A stretch of DNA of 64,000 nucleotides from contig NZ_BOPF01000015.1 of the NCBI RefSeq assembly GCF_016863615.1, positions 1-64,000 on the forward strand. The letters are read 5' to 3'. A program made the position numbers and the translations under genes. The notes below the pieces were generated by a model. The model was not told the DNA's origin. It did no database searches and saw only the letters and a list, made by a program, of their open reading frames with translations. Positions 19,409 to 30,108 of this stretch are shown piece after piece (the stretch's first letter is position 1; every line of letters begins with the position of its first letter). Source of the DNA: Virgisporangium aliadipatigenens (GTDB lineage: Bacteria; Actinomycetota; Actinomycetes; Mycobacteriales; Micromonosporaceae).

Positions 19409-20605
19409 ATGAAAACACTCGACGATCTGATCGGCGAGGGCGTCCAGGGTCGGCGCGTGCTCGTGCGCGCCGACCTCAACGTCCCGTTCGACAAGGCGAA
19501 TCCGGGCGTCATCTCGGACGACGGCCGCATCCGTGCGGTGCTGCCGACCGTGACGGCGCTGCGGGACGCGGGCGCGAAGGTCGTGGTGATCTCGCACCTC
19601 GGCCGTCCGAAGGGCGCCCCGGACCCGAAGTACACGCTGGCCCCGGTGGCCGTGCGCTTCGGCGAGCTGCTCGGCGCGCCGGTGGCGTTCGCCTCCGACA
19701 CCGTGGGCGCCTCGGCGAGGTCCACTGTGGACGGGCTCGCCGACGGCGCCGTGGCGCTGCTGGAGAACCTCCGCTTCAACGAGGGCGAGACCAGCAAGGA
19801 CCCCGCGGTGCGCGGGGCGTTCGCGGACGAGTTGGCGGCGCTCGCCGACGTGTACGTGGACGACGCGTTCGGCGCCGTGCACCGGGCGCACGCGAGCGTC
19901 TCGGACATCGCGTCCCGCCTCCCGGCCTACGCCGGTGGGCTGGTGCTGCGCGAGGTCGAGGTGCTGAAGAAGCTCACCGGCGACCCCGAGCGGCCGTACG
20001 TCGTGGTGCTCGGCGGCTCGAAGGTCTCCGACAAGCTGGCCGTCATCGAGGCGCTGCTGCCGAAGGTCGACAAGCTGCTGGTCGGCGGCGGCATGTGCTT
20101 CACGTTCCTCAAGGCGCAGGGGCACGAGGTCGGCAAGTCGCTGCTCGAGGCGGAGATGGTCGACACCTGCCGGGACCTGCTGGAGCGGGGCGCCGGCAAG
20201 ATCGAGCTGCCGGTCGACGTGGTGGCCGCGGAGGCGTTCGCCGCCGACGCCGCGCACTCGACCGTGCCGGCCGACGCGATCCCCGCCGACCGGCTCGGGC
20301 TGGACATCGGCCCCGAGTCCGTCGTGCGGTTCAGCGACGCTCTCTCGGGCGCCCGGACCGTTTTCTGGAACGGCCCGATGGGCGTCTTCGAGCTGGCGCC
20401 GTTCGCCGCCGGGACGCGTGGGGTCGCCGAGGCGATCACCAAGGTGGACGGGTTCACGGTCGTCGGCGGGGGCGACTCCGCGGCCGCCGTGCGCGCGCTC
20501 GGGATCGACGAGTCGGCGTTCGGCCACATCTCGACCGGTGGCGGCGCGTCGCTGGAGTACCTGGAGGGCAAGCAGCTCCCGGGCCTGACGGCATTGGAGT
20601 CCTGA
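19409..20605 (+). CDS. pgk: Phosphoglycerate kinase
   Basis: The protein has 398 residues, normal for the family. It makes ATP from 1,3-bisphosphoglycerate. The N-domain substrate motif is [12 protein letters not shown], followed by ISHLGRPKG. The C-domain nucleotide motifs are [12 protein letters not shown] and the final GGGDSAAAV and [12 protein letters not shown]. The ATG at 19409 is 2 bp after the gap stop, so the genes are coupled. One copy of the palindrome TCCACTGTGGA is inside at 19721-19731, encoding Ser-Thr-Val. Confidence 0.98.
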   Translation: MKTLDDLIGEGVQGRRVLVRADLNVPFDKANPGVISDDGRIRAVLPTVTALRDAGAKVVVISHLGRPKGAPDPKYTLAPVAVRFGELLGAPVAFASDTVGASARSTVDGLADGAVALLENLRFNEGETSKDPAVRGAFADELAALADVYVDDAFGAVHRAHASVSDIASRLPAYAGGLVLREVEVLKKLTGDPERPYVVVLGGSKVSDKLAVIEALLPKVDKLLVGGGMCFTFLKAQGHEVGKSLLEAEMVDTCRDLLERGAGKIELPVDVVAAEAFAADAAHSTVPADAIPADRLGLDIGPESVVRFSDALSGARTVFWNGPMGVFELAPFAAGTRGVAEAITKVDGFTVVGGGDSAAAVRALGIDESAFGHISTGGGASLEYLEGKQLPGLTALES

Positions 20606-20606
20606 G

Positions 20607-21386
<780 letters not shown>

Positions 21387-21402
21387 CTCCGCAGCACGCA
21401 GT

Positions 21403-21429
21403 GGCGCCCGGTGACCGCCGGGCGCCTTT
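21403..21429 (+). terminator. Rho-independent-type terminator after tpiA
   Basis: GGCGCCCGG and CCGGGCGCC form a perfect 9-bp stem with the loop TGACCG, followed by TTTG. Confidence 0.85.
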
Positions 21430-21542
21430 GTGCTCAATGTGATCGGGGTGTACCGGGCGTACCGGATGGGTAGTGGCCCGCTATCCTGATAGCGCATCGC
21501 CGGTACTCCGGTGGTGATGAAACCAGGGAAGGATCCGCCGCC

Positions 21543-21803
21543 ATGATGGCGTTCGCCTACACGTTGATCGTGCTGCTCGTGATCACGAGCATCCTGTTGA
21601 CGATGCTCATCCTGCTGCACCGCGGTAAGGGCGGCGGTCTGTCGAGCATGTTCGGCGGCGGTGTCTCCTCCAGCCTGGCCGGTTCGTCCGTGGCGGAGAA
21701 AAACCTCGACCGTTACACGGTACTGGTCGGGATCATCTGGTTCGCCTGCATTGTCGGTTTGGGCCTTTGGCTGAAGGTTGCCATGGCTAATCCGGTCTCG
21801 TGA
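21543..21803 (+). CDS. secG: Preprotein translocase subunit SecG
   Basis: The protein has 86 residues. SecG is the small accessory subunit of the SecYEG channel. It has two membrane helices (about 4-24 and 57-78) separated by the family loop GKGGGLSSMFGGG. The ATG at 21543 follows GGAAGG; an ATG three bases later is equally possible. The place after tpiA is the usual actinobacterial order. Confidence 0.95.
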   Translation: MMAFAYTLIVLLVITSILLTMLILLHRGKGGGLSSMFGGGVSSSLAGSSVAEKNLDRYTVLVGIIWFACIVGLGLWLKVAMANPVS

Positions 21804-21827
21804 ATTAACTCCCTCGACGTACACTCG

Positions 21828-21856
21828 TGCGCGCGGTCCGTCACGGTCCGCGCGCA
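21828..21856 (+). terminator. Hairpin between secG and rbpA
   Basis: TGCGCGCGG and CCGCGCGCA form a perfect 9-bp stem with an 11-nt loop, 25 bp after the secG stop. Being 27 bp before rbpA, it could end secG transcription or lie in the rbpA leader. A TACACT hexamer just upstream (21820-21825) could be a -10 for rbpA. Confidence 0.5.
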
Positions 21857-21882
21857 TTCTGCTGTCCGTGGGGAGTTCGGCC

Positions 21883-22224
21883 ATGGTTTCTGGGAACGTC
21901 ATCCGCGGCTCGCGGGTGGGCTCCGGCCCCGCCCGGATGGAGGAGCGGGTACCGGAAGCCGCTCGGCAGACCGTCACGTACTGGTGCGTCAACGGGCACC
22001 GGACCGAGCCGCTCTTCTCCGCCGAGGTGGAGGTGCCCGAGCTGTGGGAGTGCCCGCAGTGCGGCTGCCCCGCCGGCACCGATCCGGACAACCCGCCCGT
22101 CCGGCCGCGCACCGAGCCGTACAAGAGTCACCTGGCGTACGTGAAGGAGCGGCGCAGCGAGGAGGACGCGGCGGCCATCCTCGCCGAGGCGCTCGACCGG
22201 CTCCGCCAGCGCAGATCCAACTAG
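21883..22224 (+). CDS. rbpA: RNA polymerase-binding protein RbpA
   Basis: The protein has 113 residues. RbpA binds the housekeeping sigma factor and core polymerase, stabilises open complexes and is specific to actinobacteria. The core domain is seen in VTYWCVNGHRTEPLFSAE with WECPQCGCPAG. The sigma-interacting C-terminus is in KSHLAYVKERRSEEDAAAILAEALDRLR. The N-terminus MVSGNVIRGSRVGSGPARMEE fixes the start. GGGGAG lies just upstream. It faces the convergent membrane gene 7 bp beyond its stop. Confidence 0.96.
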   Translation: MVSGNVIRGSRVGSGPARMEERVPEAARQTVTYWCVNGHRTEPLFSAEVEVPELWECPQCGCPAGTDPDNPPVRPRTEPYKSHLAYVKERRSEEDAAAILAEALDRLRQRRSN

Positions 22225-22231
22225 CCGTTTC

Positions 22232-23746
22232 TCAGCGCAGCCTGCTGCACGGCACGATTACCGGCCAGCCGCCGCGCAGGGGGCTGTCCGAGGTGTCCGT
22301 GGTCGTGCGGGCCGAGCCGTCCATCGAGCCGATCGAGACCCGTTCCACCGCGGGGTCGGCGCACACCTGCCGCGCCGCCGCCACCGCATCCCGCCACGGC
22401 TTGCTGTACGAACGCCCGGTGTCCTGCCGGTAGTTCGCCGCGCACGAGGCCGCGATGACGACCGCGAGCGCACCCAGCGGCACCTGCACCAGCAGCTTCC
22501 GTCCCAGCGGGGCCGTGGGCTCGACCCTGCGGGGCAGCAGCAGCGCCGCCAACGCCGCGAACAGCAGCAGCTCGGGGATGAGCACGTACCGCATCTCGAA
22601 GCCGCCCTGCAGCATGAACGACATGACGAGAACGCCCACGTGGTGCACACCGGCGACGGCCGCGAACAGCCACGCCGGCCGGGTCAGCCGCAACACCGCC
22701 ACGAGCACGACGACGATCACCAGCACCCACGCCAGTACCCGCAGCTGCGCCGTCGGCATCGCCTCCCGCCAGCCGAACATCGCGTGCGGCAGCCCGCCGT
22801 CGACGTACAGCCCCAGCGCCCACCACACGTCGGTGGTGGGATGCGAGATGCCCTCCCGGTTGGTGATGCCGGTCAGGTTGGCGATGCCGTTCGCGGCGGT
22901 GCCGGCGAGCAGCACGAGCGCGAGCGTCACGCTGTACGCCGTGCGCCGGCCGTACAGCCGCAGCAGCGCCAGCGGGATCAGCGTCACGGTCAGCACGGCG
23001 CTCGCGGCGCTGGCGACCACCGTGGCGATCGCGACGACCCGGCCGGCCCGCGACGACGGTGTCCACAGCAGCAGCCAGAAGACCGTGTACACGGCGGCGA
23101 ACTGCAGCGTGGCGACGTTGTTGGCCATCGTGGAGGCCATCGTCTCGCCCACCGGCGCCATCACGATCGGAACGGCCGCCAGGCACCGGGCGATCCAGTG
23201 CCGCAGGTGCGCGCCGCTGGCGATGTACACGCCCAGCGCCATCAACGCCGACAGCAGCGCCGCCGAGGTCGACAGCACCACCGGGGCGTACTCGAGCGGC
23301 ACCCACGACGCCGGTTCGGCGAGCAGCCGGGGAACGGTGTTCCAGTAGCCGTTGTGCGGGCGGCTCAGCGCCTCCCACGTCGAGTGGTTGAGCGCGTCCT
23401 CCAGGAACACGCTGGCGTCCTCGGCGAAGATCGAGTTGAGCGGCCCCGGTCCGACGGTGCGCGTCAGGCTGAACGCCGTCCCGAGCAGCACGGCCACCGC
23501 GGCGACGACCCGCGGATGCGCGGTGACCAGCGCGACAACGCGCTCCCACAGGCGTTCCACGCCGGTCGTGCCCGCCGGAGGAACGGGTGCCTCCGCGACC
23601 TTCGGCTCCACGATGGTCGCATCGGCCGGATCCCGCGCCTCGTCAGGAGAACCGGTGCGCTGGCGGGGGATGAGCGGGGCGCCGGAAGCGGGCTGCGCAT
23701 CGACCGGGAACAGCGTCGCGACCCGGCTCCCCACACGCTCATTCAT
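22232..23746 (-). CDS. Polytopic membrane protein, function unknown
   Basis: The protein has 504 residues. A hydrophilic N-terminal stretch of about 75 residues precedes some ten membrane helices. The loop after the first helix holds an acidic pair (FAEDASVFLEDAL), as in GT-C-type membrane glycosyltransferases, and is followed by RPHNGYWNTVPRL. The C-terminal 80 residues form an extracytoplasmic domain with three Cys. The gene leads the minus-strand block and ends 7 bp from convergent rbpA. It is of the same general class as the membrane protein ending at 16931, although they are not close copies. Function is unproven. Confidence 0.75.
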   Translation of the reverse strand: MNERVGSRVATLFPVDAQPASGAPLIPRQRTGSPDEARDPADATIVEPKVAEAPVPPAGTTGVERLWERVVALVTAHPRVVAAVAVLLGTAFSLTRTVGPGPLNSIFAEDASVFLEDALNHSTWEALSRPHNGYWNTVPRLLAEPASWVPLEYAPVVLSTSAALLSALMALGVYIASGAHLRHWIARCLAAVPIVMAPVGETMASTMANNVATLQFAAVYTVFWLLLWTPSSRAGRVVAIATVVASAASAVLTVTLIPLALLRLYGRRTAYSVTLALVLLAGTAANGIANLTGITNREGISHPTTDVWWALGLYVDGGLPHAMFGWREAMPTAQLRVLAWVLVIVVVLVAVLRLTRPAWLFAAVAGVHHVGVLVMSFMLQGGFEMRYVLIPELLLFAALAALLLPRRVEPTAPLGRKLLVQVPLGALAVVIAASCAANYRQDTGRSYSKPWRDAVAAARQVCADPAVERVSIGSMDGSARTTTDTSDSPLRGGWPVIVPCSRLR

Positions 23747-23835
23747 GCGCCGGCCCGCTCAGTGGGCGACGCCGCCGCGTCGCCGTCCACTCGCTCACAA
23801 CGAGGGAACCTAGCAGGTCCCGAATGGACCTCGTG

Positions 23836-24534
23836 TTACAGGCGCGATGCGGCCGCGGCGTCCAGGAGCCAGAGGGTGCGTTCGGCGCCCCGCACGCGCG
23901 CGGCCGGCACGGGGCCGTCCGAGAGCGCCGACGCGACCGCCTCCGCCTTGCCGGCACCGGCCGCGACCAGCCACACCTCCCGCGCCGACGTGAGCACCGG
24001 CAGCGTGAGCGTGATCCGGGTCGGCGGCGGCTTCGGGCTGTCGCGCACCGCCGACACCGTCAGGTCCGTGATGTCGACCTCGGGGTGCCCGGGGAAGAGC
24101 GACGCCACGTGGCCGTCCTCCCCGACCCCGAGCAGCACCACGTCGAAGGGGCCGGCCAGCGCGGCGGCGTACCGCGCCGCCGCCGCGTCGGGGTCGCCGC
24201 CGTCCGGACCGTCCGTCGCCGGCATCGCGTGGATGTTTTCCGGGGGAACGGGCAACGCGTCCAACAGCGCCGCCCGCGCCTGTGTCTCGTTGCGTTCGGG
24301 GTCACCCGTGGGCAGGAACCGCTCGTCGCCCCACCAGAAGTCCACGCGGCTCCAGTCGACCGCGTCGCGGTACGGCGCGTCGCGCAGGGCGGAGTAGAGC
24401 TTCGCGGCGATCCCGCCGCCGGTGAGCACCACCGACGCGGTACCGCGCACGGCCTGCGCGTCGGCGAGCGTGACGGCCAGCCGCGCCGCCGCGGTGGCCG
24501 CCAACAGCTCCGCGCTCTCGTAAATGACCCTCAC
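23836..24534 (-). CDS. pgl: 6-phosphogluconolactonase
   Basis: The protein has 232 residues. It hydrolyses 6-phosphogluconolactone, the second step of the oxidative pentose phosphate path. Family motifs are VVLTGGGIAAKLYSAL, VDFWWGDERFLP, and LLGVGEDGHVASLFPGHPE. The GTG start overlaps the opcA stop by GTGA, showing coupling. It is the last gene of the tkt-tal-pgi-zwf-opcA-pgl block. Confidence 0.95.
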   Translation of the reverse strand: MRVIYESAELLAATAAARLAVTLADAQAVRGTASVVLTGGGIAAKLYSALRDAPYRDAVDWSRVDFWWGDERFLPTGDPERNETQARAALLDALPVPPENIHAMPATDGPDGGDPDAAAARYAAALAGPFDVVLLGVGEDGHVASLFPGHPEVDITDLTVSAVRDSPKPPPTRITLTLPVLTSAREVWLVAAGAGKAEAVASALSDGPVPAARVRGAERTLWLLDAAAASRL

Positions 24535-25517
24535 GCGGGGGACACCACGGCTTCGGGACGCTCGGCGAGGGCCGGGTCCTTCCAGATGTGCACCCGCGTC
24601 GCCGAACGGCTGTCGAGGTCGGTGCGCCCCGTCGCCGCCCCGAGCGCGCTCGCGTAGGTCTGGTCCGGGTCCAGCCGGCGCAGTTCCTCCGCCAGTTCGT
24701 CGCCGAGGGTGCGGTGCACCAGCGGCAGCGAGCGCTCCGGCAGGTTGCTGCGGCGCAGCTGAACGGTGCCGTTGTTGGCCGCCAGCTCGATCGCGTCGCC
24801 GTCGGCGAGTTCGAAGCGCACACCGGCCAGCGTCGGCGCGGAGACCCACGTGGGGTCGACCCCGAGCCGGGCCTTGAGCCAGCCGCCGAGCAGCGCCGCC
24901 GACGGGTCGTTGTCCGGGGCGGTGATCGTGATGCTGCGCGTCGGCTGCGAGTAGGCGTCGAACGCGCCGGCGATCAGCGTGCGCCACGGGGTCGTCCGGG
25001 TCCACGCCAGGTCGGTGTCGCCGGGCGCGTAGTCGTCGGCCCGGGCGCGCAGCATCGCGATCGGGTCCTTCGACTGCGTGGCGTCGGTGATCCGCCGGTC
25101 GGCGAAGACCCCGAGCGGGTCGTGCGCGACCAGTTCCGGTGCCTCGCTGTGCCACCACGTGACGACCGGCACGTCCGGCGCCATCAGCGGCATCGTGACG
25201 GACTCGGCGTGCAGCGCCAGCCGCCCGCGCATGCGCATGACGACCGCCTCGCACGGGCCGAGCCGCCCGCCGACGACGATCTCCGCGTCGAGCCGCGAAT
25301 GGGTGTCCGTCACGTCGTACCGGGCCACGATGAGGATCCGGCACGGGTGCGCGGCCGCGGCGATGGTGGCCGCCGCCTCGGCGTCGCGCACCCGCTTCTC
25401 GTCCACGACGGCCACGAGCGTGAGCGCCAGTCCACTGGCCACACCGCCGGCCGTGCGCCGCTCCGCCGCGAGCGCGTTGACGACCGCGGCGCCGGTGGTG
25501 TCCCACAGACCGATCAC
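24531..25517 (-). CDS. opcA: Glucose-6-phosphate dehydrogenase assembly protein OpcA
   Basis: The protein has 328 residues. OpcA is needed for the activity or assembly of glucose-6-phosphate dehydrogenase in cyanobacteria and actinobacteria. The sequence has the family regions VIGLWDTTGAAVVNALAAER at the start, CRILIVARYD, PDVPVVTWWHSEAPE and LAWTRTTPWRTLIAGAFD. The frame is open 32 codons further upstream, but GTG 25517 is chosen because it has GGAG upstream and avoids a 68-bp overlap with zwf. It lies between zwf and pgl as usual. Confidence 0.94.
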   Translation of the reverse strand: MIGLWDTTGAAVVNALAAERRTAGGVASGLALTLVAVVDEKRVRDAEAAATIAAAAHPCRILIVARYDVTDTHSRLDAEIVVGGRLGPCEAVVMRMRGRLALHAESVTMPLMAPDVPVVTWWHSEAPELVAHDPLGVFADRRITDATQSKDPIAMLRARADDYAPGDTDLAWTRTTPWRTLIAGAFDAYSQPTRSITITAPDNDPSAALLGGWLKARLGVDPTWVSAPTLAGVRFELADGDAIELAANNGTVQLRRSNLPERSLPLVHRTLGDELAEELRRLDPDQTYASALGAATGRTDLDSRSATRVHIWKDPALAERPEAVVSPA

Positions 25518-25545
25518 AGGCTGACTCCGTTCCAGAGAAAAGGCA

Positions 25546-27072
25546 TCAGGCGCGGCGCCAGGCGCGACCCTCGCGGCCCAGCATCTTGTCGGCGAGCCGG
25601 GGACCCCATTCACCGGACCGGTACGGCTCCGGCTTGGTCCCCTCCCACGCCTCTTCCAGCGGGTCGATGACCGCCCAGCTCGCCTCGACCTCCGCGGCGT
25701 CCGGGAAGAGGGTCTTGTCCCCGATGAGAACGTCCAGCACCAGCCGCTCGTACGCCTCCGGGCTGGCCTCGGTGAACGCCTCGCCGTAGGAGAAGTCCAT
25801 CGCGATGTCGCGGACCTCCATCGTGGTGCCCGGCACCTTCGAGCCGAACTTCAGCACCACGCCCTCGTCCGGCTGCACGCGGATGACCAGCTGGTTGTTG
25901 CCGAGCATCTCGATGTCGGCCTGCTGGAACGGCAGGTGCGGCGCCCGCTTGAACATCACGGCCACCTCGGTGACCCGGCGCGGCAGCCGCTTGCCGGCGC
26001 GCACGTAGAACGGCACCCCGGCCCAACGGCGGTTCTGGATGGCGAGGTTGATCGCCACGTACGTCTCCGTCGTGGACGTGGGGGGCACACCGTCCTCGTC
26101 GAGGTAGCCCTTCACGCGCTCCCCGGCGACCCAGCCCGGCAGGTACTGCCCGCGCACGGTGTCCTTCGCCACGTCCTTCGGCGGAACGATCGCCCGCAGC
26201 ACCTTCAGCTTCTCCTGGCGGATCTCGCTCGCCTCGAAGCTGGTCGGCTCCTCCATCGCGGTCAGCGCCAGGAGCTGCAACAGGTGGTTCTGCACGACGT
26301 CGCGCGCGGTGCCGACCGAGTCGTAGAAGCCGGCCCGGGTCCCGATGCCGACGTCCTCGGCCATGGTGATCTGCACCGAGTCGACGTAGTGCGAGTTCCA
26401 CACCGGCTCGAAGAGCGTGTTGGCGAAGCGGAGCGCCAGGATGTTCTGGACGGTCTCCTTGCCGAGGTAGTGGTCGATGCGGAAGACGTCGTCGGCGGTG
26501 AACACGTCGTCGACCAGGTCGTCCAGCTCGCGGGCGGACTGCAGGTCGCTGCCGAACGGCTTCTCCACGATGACGCGACGCCAGCCGCCGCTGCGGTCGT
26601 TGTCCGCCATGCCGGTGCGGCCCAGCTGCTTGAGCACGACGGGGAACGCCGACGGCGGGATCGACAGGTAGAACGCGGCGTTGCCCGGGATCCCGTGCGA
26701 GTCGCGCAGGTCGTCCAGGGTCTGCGCCAGCAGGTCGAACGCCGCGTCGTCCTCGAACGAGCCGCCGACGAACTTGATGTTGCCCGACAGCCGGGCCCAC
26801 ACCTCGTCCCGCCACGGCGTGCGGGCGTGCTTCTCCGCGGCGGCGCGGGCGATCTGCTCGAAGTCGCCGTCGCCCCAGTCCCGGCGGGCGAAGCCCAGCA
26901 CCACGAAACCGGGTGGCAGCAGCCCTCGGTTGGCCAGGTCGTAGACGGCGGGGATCAACTTCTTGCGGGCGAGGTCGCCCGTCACGCCGAAGATGACCAG
27001 CGCGCACGGCTCCGGAATGCGCGGCAGCCGTCGGTCCTGCGGATCCCGGAGCGGATTCGCGGGTAGGTCCAT
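25546..27072 (-). CDS. zwf: Glucose-6-phosphate 1-dehydrogenase
   Basis: The protein has 508 residues, normal for the family. It makes NADPH in the first oxidative pentose phosphate step. The nucleotide-binding motif is IFGVTGDLARKKL. The active-site signature is RIDHYLGKETVQNIL, with EKPFGSDL before it. The ATG at 27072 follows GGGAGAG at 6-7 nt; the longer open frame upstream is not supported. It is followed by opcA after 28 bp. A 125-bp gap with a strong hairpin separates it from pgi, so zwf-opcA-pgl may be its own unit. An imperfect palindrome near 27085-27103 could be an operator. Confidence 0.97.
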   Translation of the reverse strand: MDLPANPLRDPQDRRLPRIPEPCALVIFGVTGDLARKKLIPAVYDLANRGLLPPGFVVLGFARRDWGDGDFEQIARAAAEKHARTPWRDEVWARLSGNIKFVGGSFEDDAAFDLLAQTLDDLRDSHGIPGNAAFYLSIPPSAFPVVLKQLGRTGMADNDRSGGWRRVIVEKPFGSDLQSARELDDLVDDVFTADDVFRIDHYLGKETVQNILALRFANTLFEPVWNSHYVDSVQITMAEDVGIGTRAGFYDSVGTARDVVQNHLLQLLALTAMEEPTSFEASEIRQEKLKVLRAIVPPKDVAKDTVRGQYLPGWVAGERVKGYLDEDGVPPTSTTETYVAINLAIQNRRWAGVPFYVRAGKRLPRRVTEVAVMFKRAPHLPFQQADIEMLGNNQLVIRVQPDEGVVLKFGSKVPGTTMEVRDIAMDFSYGEAFTEASPEAYERLVLDVLIGDKTLFPDAAEVEASWAVIDPLEEAWEGTKPEPYRSGEWGPRLADKMLGREGRAWRRA

Positions 27073-27147
27073 GGTGTGCTCTCCCGGTGCAGGATTTCCT
27101 TGCACGATATCTCCCGGCGTCGTTACGCGCGGGCCGCGTGATCTACC

Positions 27148-27191
27148 GGCGGTTACGGGAGCGCGAACTCTTCCGCACTCCCGTAACCGCC
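27148..27191 (-). terminator. Terminator hairpin between pgi and zwf
   Basis: GGCGGTTACGGGAG (27148-27161) and its exact complement (27178-27191) form a perfect 14-bp stem with a 16-nt loop, 6 bp after the pgi stop. No T-tract follows. Confidence 0.75.
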
Positions 27192-27197
27192 CGGTTG

Positions 27198-28835
27198 TCA
27201 AGAACCGCCGCTGAACGCCGCGAGCAGCTGCCGCACGCCGGCGGCGCGGTCCGTCAGGTGCAGGTGCAGCAGCGGTCGGCCGCGGCCGGCGATCGCCTCG
27301 CGGTCACCCGCCGCCTGCGCCCCGATCAGTTCGCCGAATGTGTAGGGCTTTCCCTTGACCGGCAGGTCTTCGACGACGGCGCCGGTGATCTGCAGGAACG
27401 CCCCCACCGCCGGCCCGCCCTTGTGGTACTGGCCGGTGGAGTGCAGGAAGCGCGGCCCCCACCCGAAGGTGACGGCCCGGTCGGTCTCCCGTGCGAGCGC
27501 GGCCCGGAGGAGAGCCGTGTCGGCGTCGGCGTTGCGGTCCAGGTAGGCCATGACGGCCACGTAGCCCTTCTCGGGCGCGGCCGCCAGCAACGCCCGCACG
27601 GCATCGCCCACAGTGGACAGACCCTCGGCAAGGCCGTCGGCGTAGACCTCGATCGCACCGTCCACGAAGGACGGAGTGGCCGGCGGGGCGCCGTTCTCCA
27701 GGATGCGGTTGGTGTTGGCCTTGCTCTCCGCGACGTTCGGCTGGTCGAACGGGTTGACCCCGATCACCCGGCAGGCGATCGCCGTGGCGACCTCCCACGC
27801 GAGGAAGTGCGCACCGAGCGGCCCGTTGACCGACACGTCGGGGTCGACCCCGCCGCCCGGCACGGAGCCCGAGGTCAGCGCCCCGCCGACCGTCACGGTC
27901 AGCACGTCGGCGCCGGTCGCACCCGGGCTCGCCGGCGTCTCGACGACGACCGGGAGGATGCCCTTGCCGTCCTTGCCGCTGGACTCGGCGATGAGCTGTT
28001 CGGCCCAGTCGCCCAGCCCGACGATGCCGCTGCCGTCCGGCACCAGCGCCACCTTGTCCCGGCCGGCGAGCGCGGCGGCACCGAGGGCGGCGCCGAGCAC
28101 CAGCGTCGGATTGCCGTCGGTGTTGCCGATCGTCGCGGCCAGTTCGTCGGCCTGGTCCAGCAGTTCGGCCACATTGACACCGGCAAGTGCACTCGGCACC
28201 AACCCGAACGCGGTCAGCGCGCTGTACCGGCCGCCCACCTCGGGGTCGGCGAGCACGACGTGCGCGCCCATCTCCCGCGCCGTCTGCTCGAACGGCGAAC
28301 CGGGGTCGGTCACGATGACGAACCGGCCGCCGATGTCGTCCAGCCCGGCCCGCTCGAACGCGTCGAGGTACGCCCGCCGGTGGCTGTCGGTCTCCACGGT
28401 GGAGCCCGACTTGCTCGCCACCACCACGACCGTGCGCGAGAGCCGGTCGCCGAGAGCGGCGCTCACCTGGTGCGGGTCGGTCGTGTCGAGCACGGTCAGC
28501 GGCACGTCCAGTGTGCGGGTGATCACCTCGGGCGCGAGCGACGAACCGCCCATGCCGGAGAGCACCACGTGGTCGAGCCCCTTCTCGCGAAGGCTCGCCC
28601 GGATCTCCTCCAGCTGCGGCAGCAGCGCCCGGCTGCGGCGGAACGTGTCCACCCAGCCGAGCCGGATCTTCGACTCGGCCTCGGCCTCGGGGCCCCAGAG
28701 CGTGGGGTCCTTCGCGGCGAGCAGCCCGGGCACGCCGTCACTGAGCAGCTGCGCCAGCACCTCGGCGGTGCCGGGGACGGCCCGTGCCCCGTAGACGGAG
28801 AGACCGGCGGCCCCGTCGATCTCCTTCTCGGTCAC
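27198..28835 (-). CDS. pgi: Glucose-6-phosphate isomerase
   Basis: The protein has 545 residues. It interconverts glucose-6-phosphate and fructose-6-phosphate. Substrate and SIS-domain motifs are LSGMGGSSLAPEV, VVASKSGSTVETDSHRRAY and FVIVTDPGSPFE, then NPFDQPNVAESK. It belongs to the type found in pentose phosphate clusters of actinobacteria, which differs from the classic pgi. GTG 28835 is chosen because GGAGG lies 8 nt upstream; the open frame runs 26 codons further. It follows tal with a 61-bp gap that carries GCGGAATG/CATTCCGC arms (28865-28905). Confidence 0.93.
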   Translation of the reverse strand: MTEKEIDGAAGLSVYGARAVPGTAEVLAQLLSDGVPGLLAAKDPTLWGPEAEAESKIRLGWVDTFRRSRALLPQLEEIRASLREKGLDHVVLSGMGGSSLAPEVITRTLDVPLTVLDTTDPHQVSAALGDRLSRTVVVVASKSGSTVETDSHRRAYLDAFERAGLDDIGGRFVIVTDPGSPFEQTAREMGAHVVLADPEVGGRYSALTAFGLVPSALAGVNVAELLDQADELAATIGNTDGNPTLVLGAALGAAALAGRDKVALVPDGSGIVGLGDWAEQLIAESSGKDGKGILPVVVETPASPGATGADVLTVTVGGALTSGSVPGGGVDPDVSVNGPLGAHFLAWEVATAIACRVIGVNPFDQPNVAESKANTNRILENGAPPATPSFVDGAIEVYADGLAEGLSTVGDAVRALLAAAPEKGYVAVMAYLDRNADADTALLRAALARETDRAVTFGWGPRFLHSTGQYHKGGPAVGAFLQITGAVVEDLPVKGKPYTFGELIGAQAAGDREAIAGRGRPLLHLHLTDRAAGVRQLLAAFSGGS

Positions 28836-28896
28836 GCTGTGCCTCCAACCGCGGACAGCGACCTGCGGAATGCCGTCTTCCGCTTCGCTCCAGCCG

Positions 28897-30060
28897 TCAT
28901 TCCGCACCGTCACTACTGGGCTGCGGTGCGGCGTCGGTCGGGTCGTCGGCGCCCTGGTGCGCGGCCTTCAGCGACTTCTGCACGCCCTCGAGGAGTTCGG
29001 CCCAGCTCTGGGCGAACTTCTCGACGCCCTCGCGCTCCAGCGTCTCCACCACGTCGTCGTAGTCGATCCCGACGGCGGCGAGGTCGTCCAGGTCCTTCTT
29101 CGCCTTCGCGTAGTTACCGGTGATGGTGTCGCCCCGGACCTCACCGTGGTCGGCGAACGCGTGGATGACCGACTCCGGCATCGTGTTGACGGTGCCGGGG
29201 GCGATGAGTTCCTCGACGTAGATGACGTCCTTGTACGCGGGGTTCTTCGTCGACGTCGAGGCCCACAGCGGCCGCTGCGGGTGCGCGCCGGCGTCGGCGA
29301 GGGCCTGCCAGCGGGTGCCGCCGAAGACCTCCTCGTACGCCTGGTAGGCCAGCTGGGCGTTGGCGACGGCGGCCTTGCCGTGCAGTGCCTGTGCCTCCGG
29401 CGTGCCGATCTTGTCGAGCCGCTTGTCGACCTCGGTGTCCACTCGGGACACGAAGAACGAGGCGACCGAGCCGATCTGCGCCAGGTCGTGCCCGTTGGCC
29501 TTGGCCTGCTCCAGCCCGGCGAGGAACGCGTCCATCACCGCGCGGTAGCGCTCCAGGCTGAAGATCAGGGTCACGTTGACGCTGATGCCGGCCGCGAGCA
29601 CCGCCGTGATGGCCGGCAGGCCCGCCTTCGTGGCCGGGATCTTGATGTACAGGTTGGGCCGGTCGACCAGCCACCAGAGGGCCTTCGCCTCGGCGACGGT
29701 CTTCTCGGTCTCGTGGGCCAGCCGCGGGTCCACCTCGATGGAGACCCGGCCGTCGACACCCTTGGAGGCGTCGTAGGCCGGGCGCATCACGTCGCACGCC
29801 CAGCGCACGTCGTACGTGGTCAGCATCCGGGTGGCCTCTTCCACCTCGATGCCGCGCGTGGCCAGTTCCTTGACGGCGTCCGCGTAGGCGTCGGCGTCGG
29901 CCAGCGCCTTGGCGAAGATGGACGGGTTGGTCGTCACGCCGACCATGTGCATCTCGCGGCGCATCTTGTCGAGGCTGCCGGAGACAAGTCGTTGCCGGGA
30001 AAGGTCGTCGAGCCAGATCGCCACACCCGCGGCGCTCAGTTTGGCCAGCCTGTCGGTCAT
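28897..30060 (-). CDS. tal: Transaldolase
   Basis: The protein has 387 residues. It transfers a three-carbon ketol unit in the non-oxidative pentose phosphate path through a Schiff base Lys. The active-site region is [15 protein letters not shown], preceded by [13 protein letters not shown] and followed by [14 protein letters not shown]. The length fits the actinobacterial Tal/PTS-type group. The ATG follows GGGAG. It lies 48 bp after tkt. Confidence 0.97.
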   Translation of the reverse strand: MTDRLAKLSAAGVAIWLDDLSRQRLVSGSLDKMRREMHMVGVTTNPSIFAKALADADAYADAVKELATRGIEVEEATRMLTTYDVRWACDVMRPAYDASKGVDGRVSIEVDPRLAHETEKTVAEAKALWWLVDRPNLYIKIPATKAGLPAITAVLAAGISVNVTLIFSLERYRAVMDAFLAGLEQAKANGHDLAQIGSVASFFVSRVDTEVDKRLDKIGTPEAQALHGKAAVANAQLAYQAYEEVFGGTRWQALADAGAHPQRPLWASTSTKNPAYKDVIYVEELIAPGTVNTMPESVIHAFADHGEVRGDTITGNYAKAKKDLDDLAAVGIDYDDVVETLEREGVEKFAQSWAELLEGVQKSLKAAHQGADDPTDAAPQPSSDGAE

Positions 30061-30108
30061 CGCACGCGCTCCCTGCTCTGCGCTTTCATCCTTGAGAGGT
30101 CCGTCGGT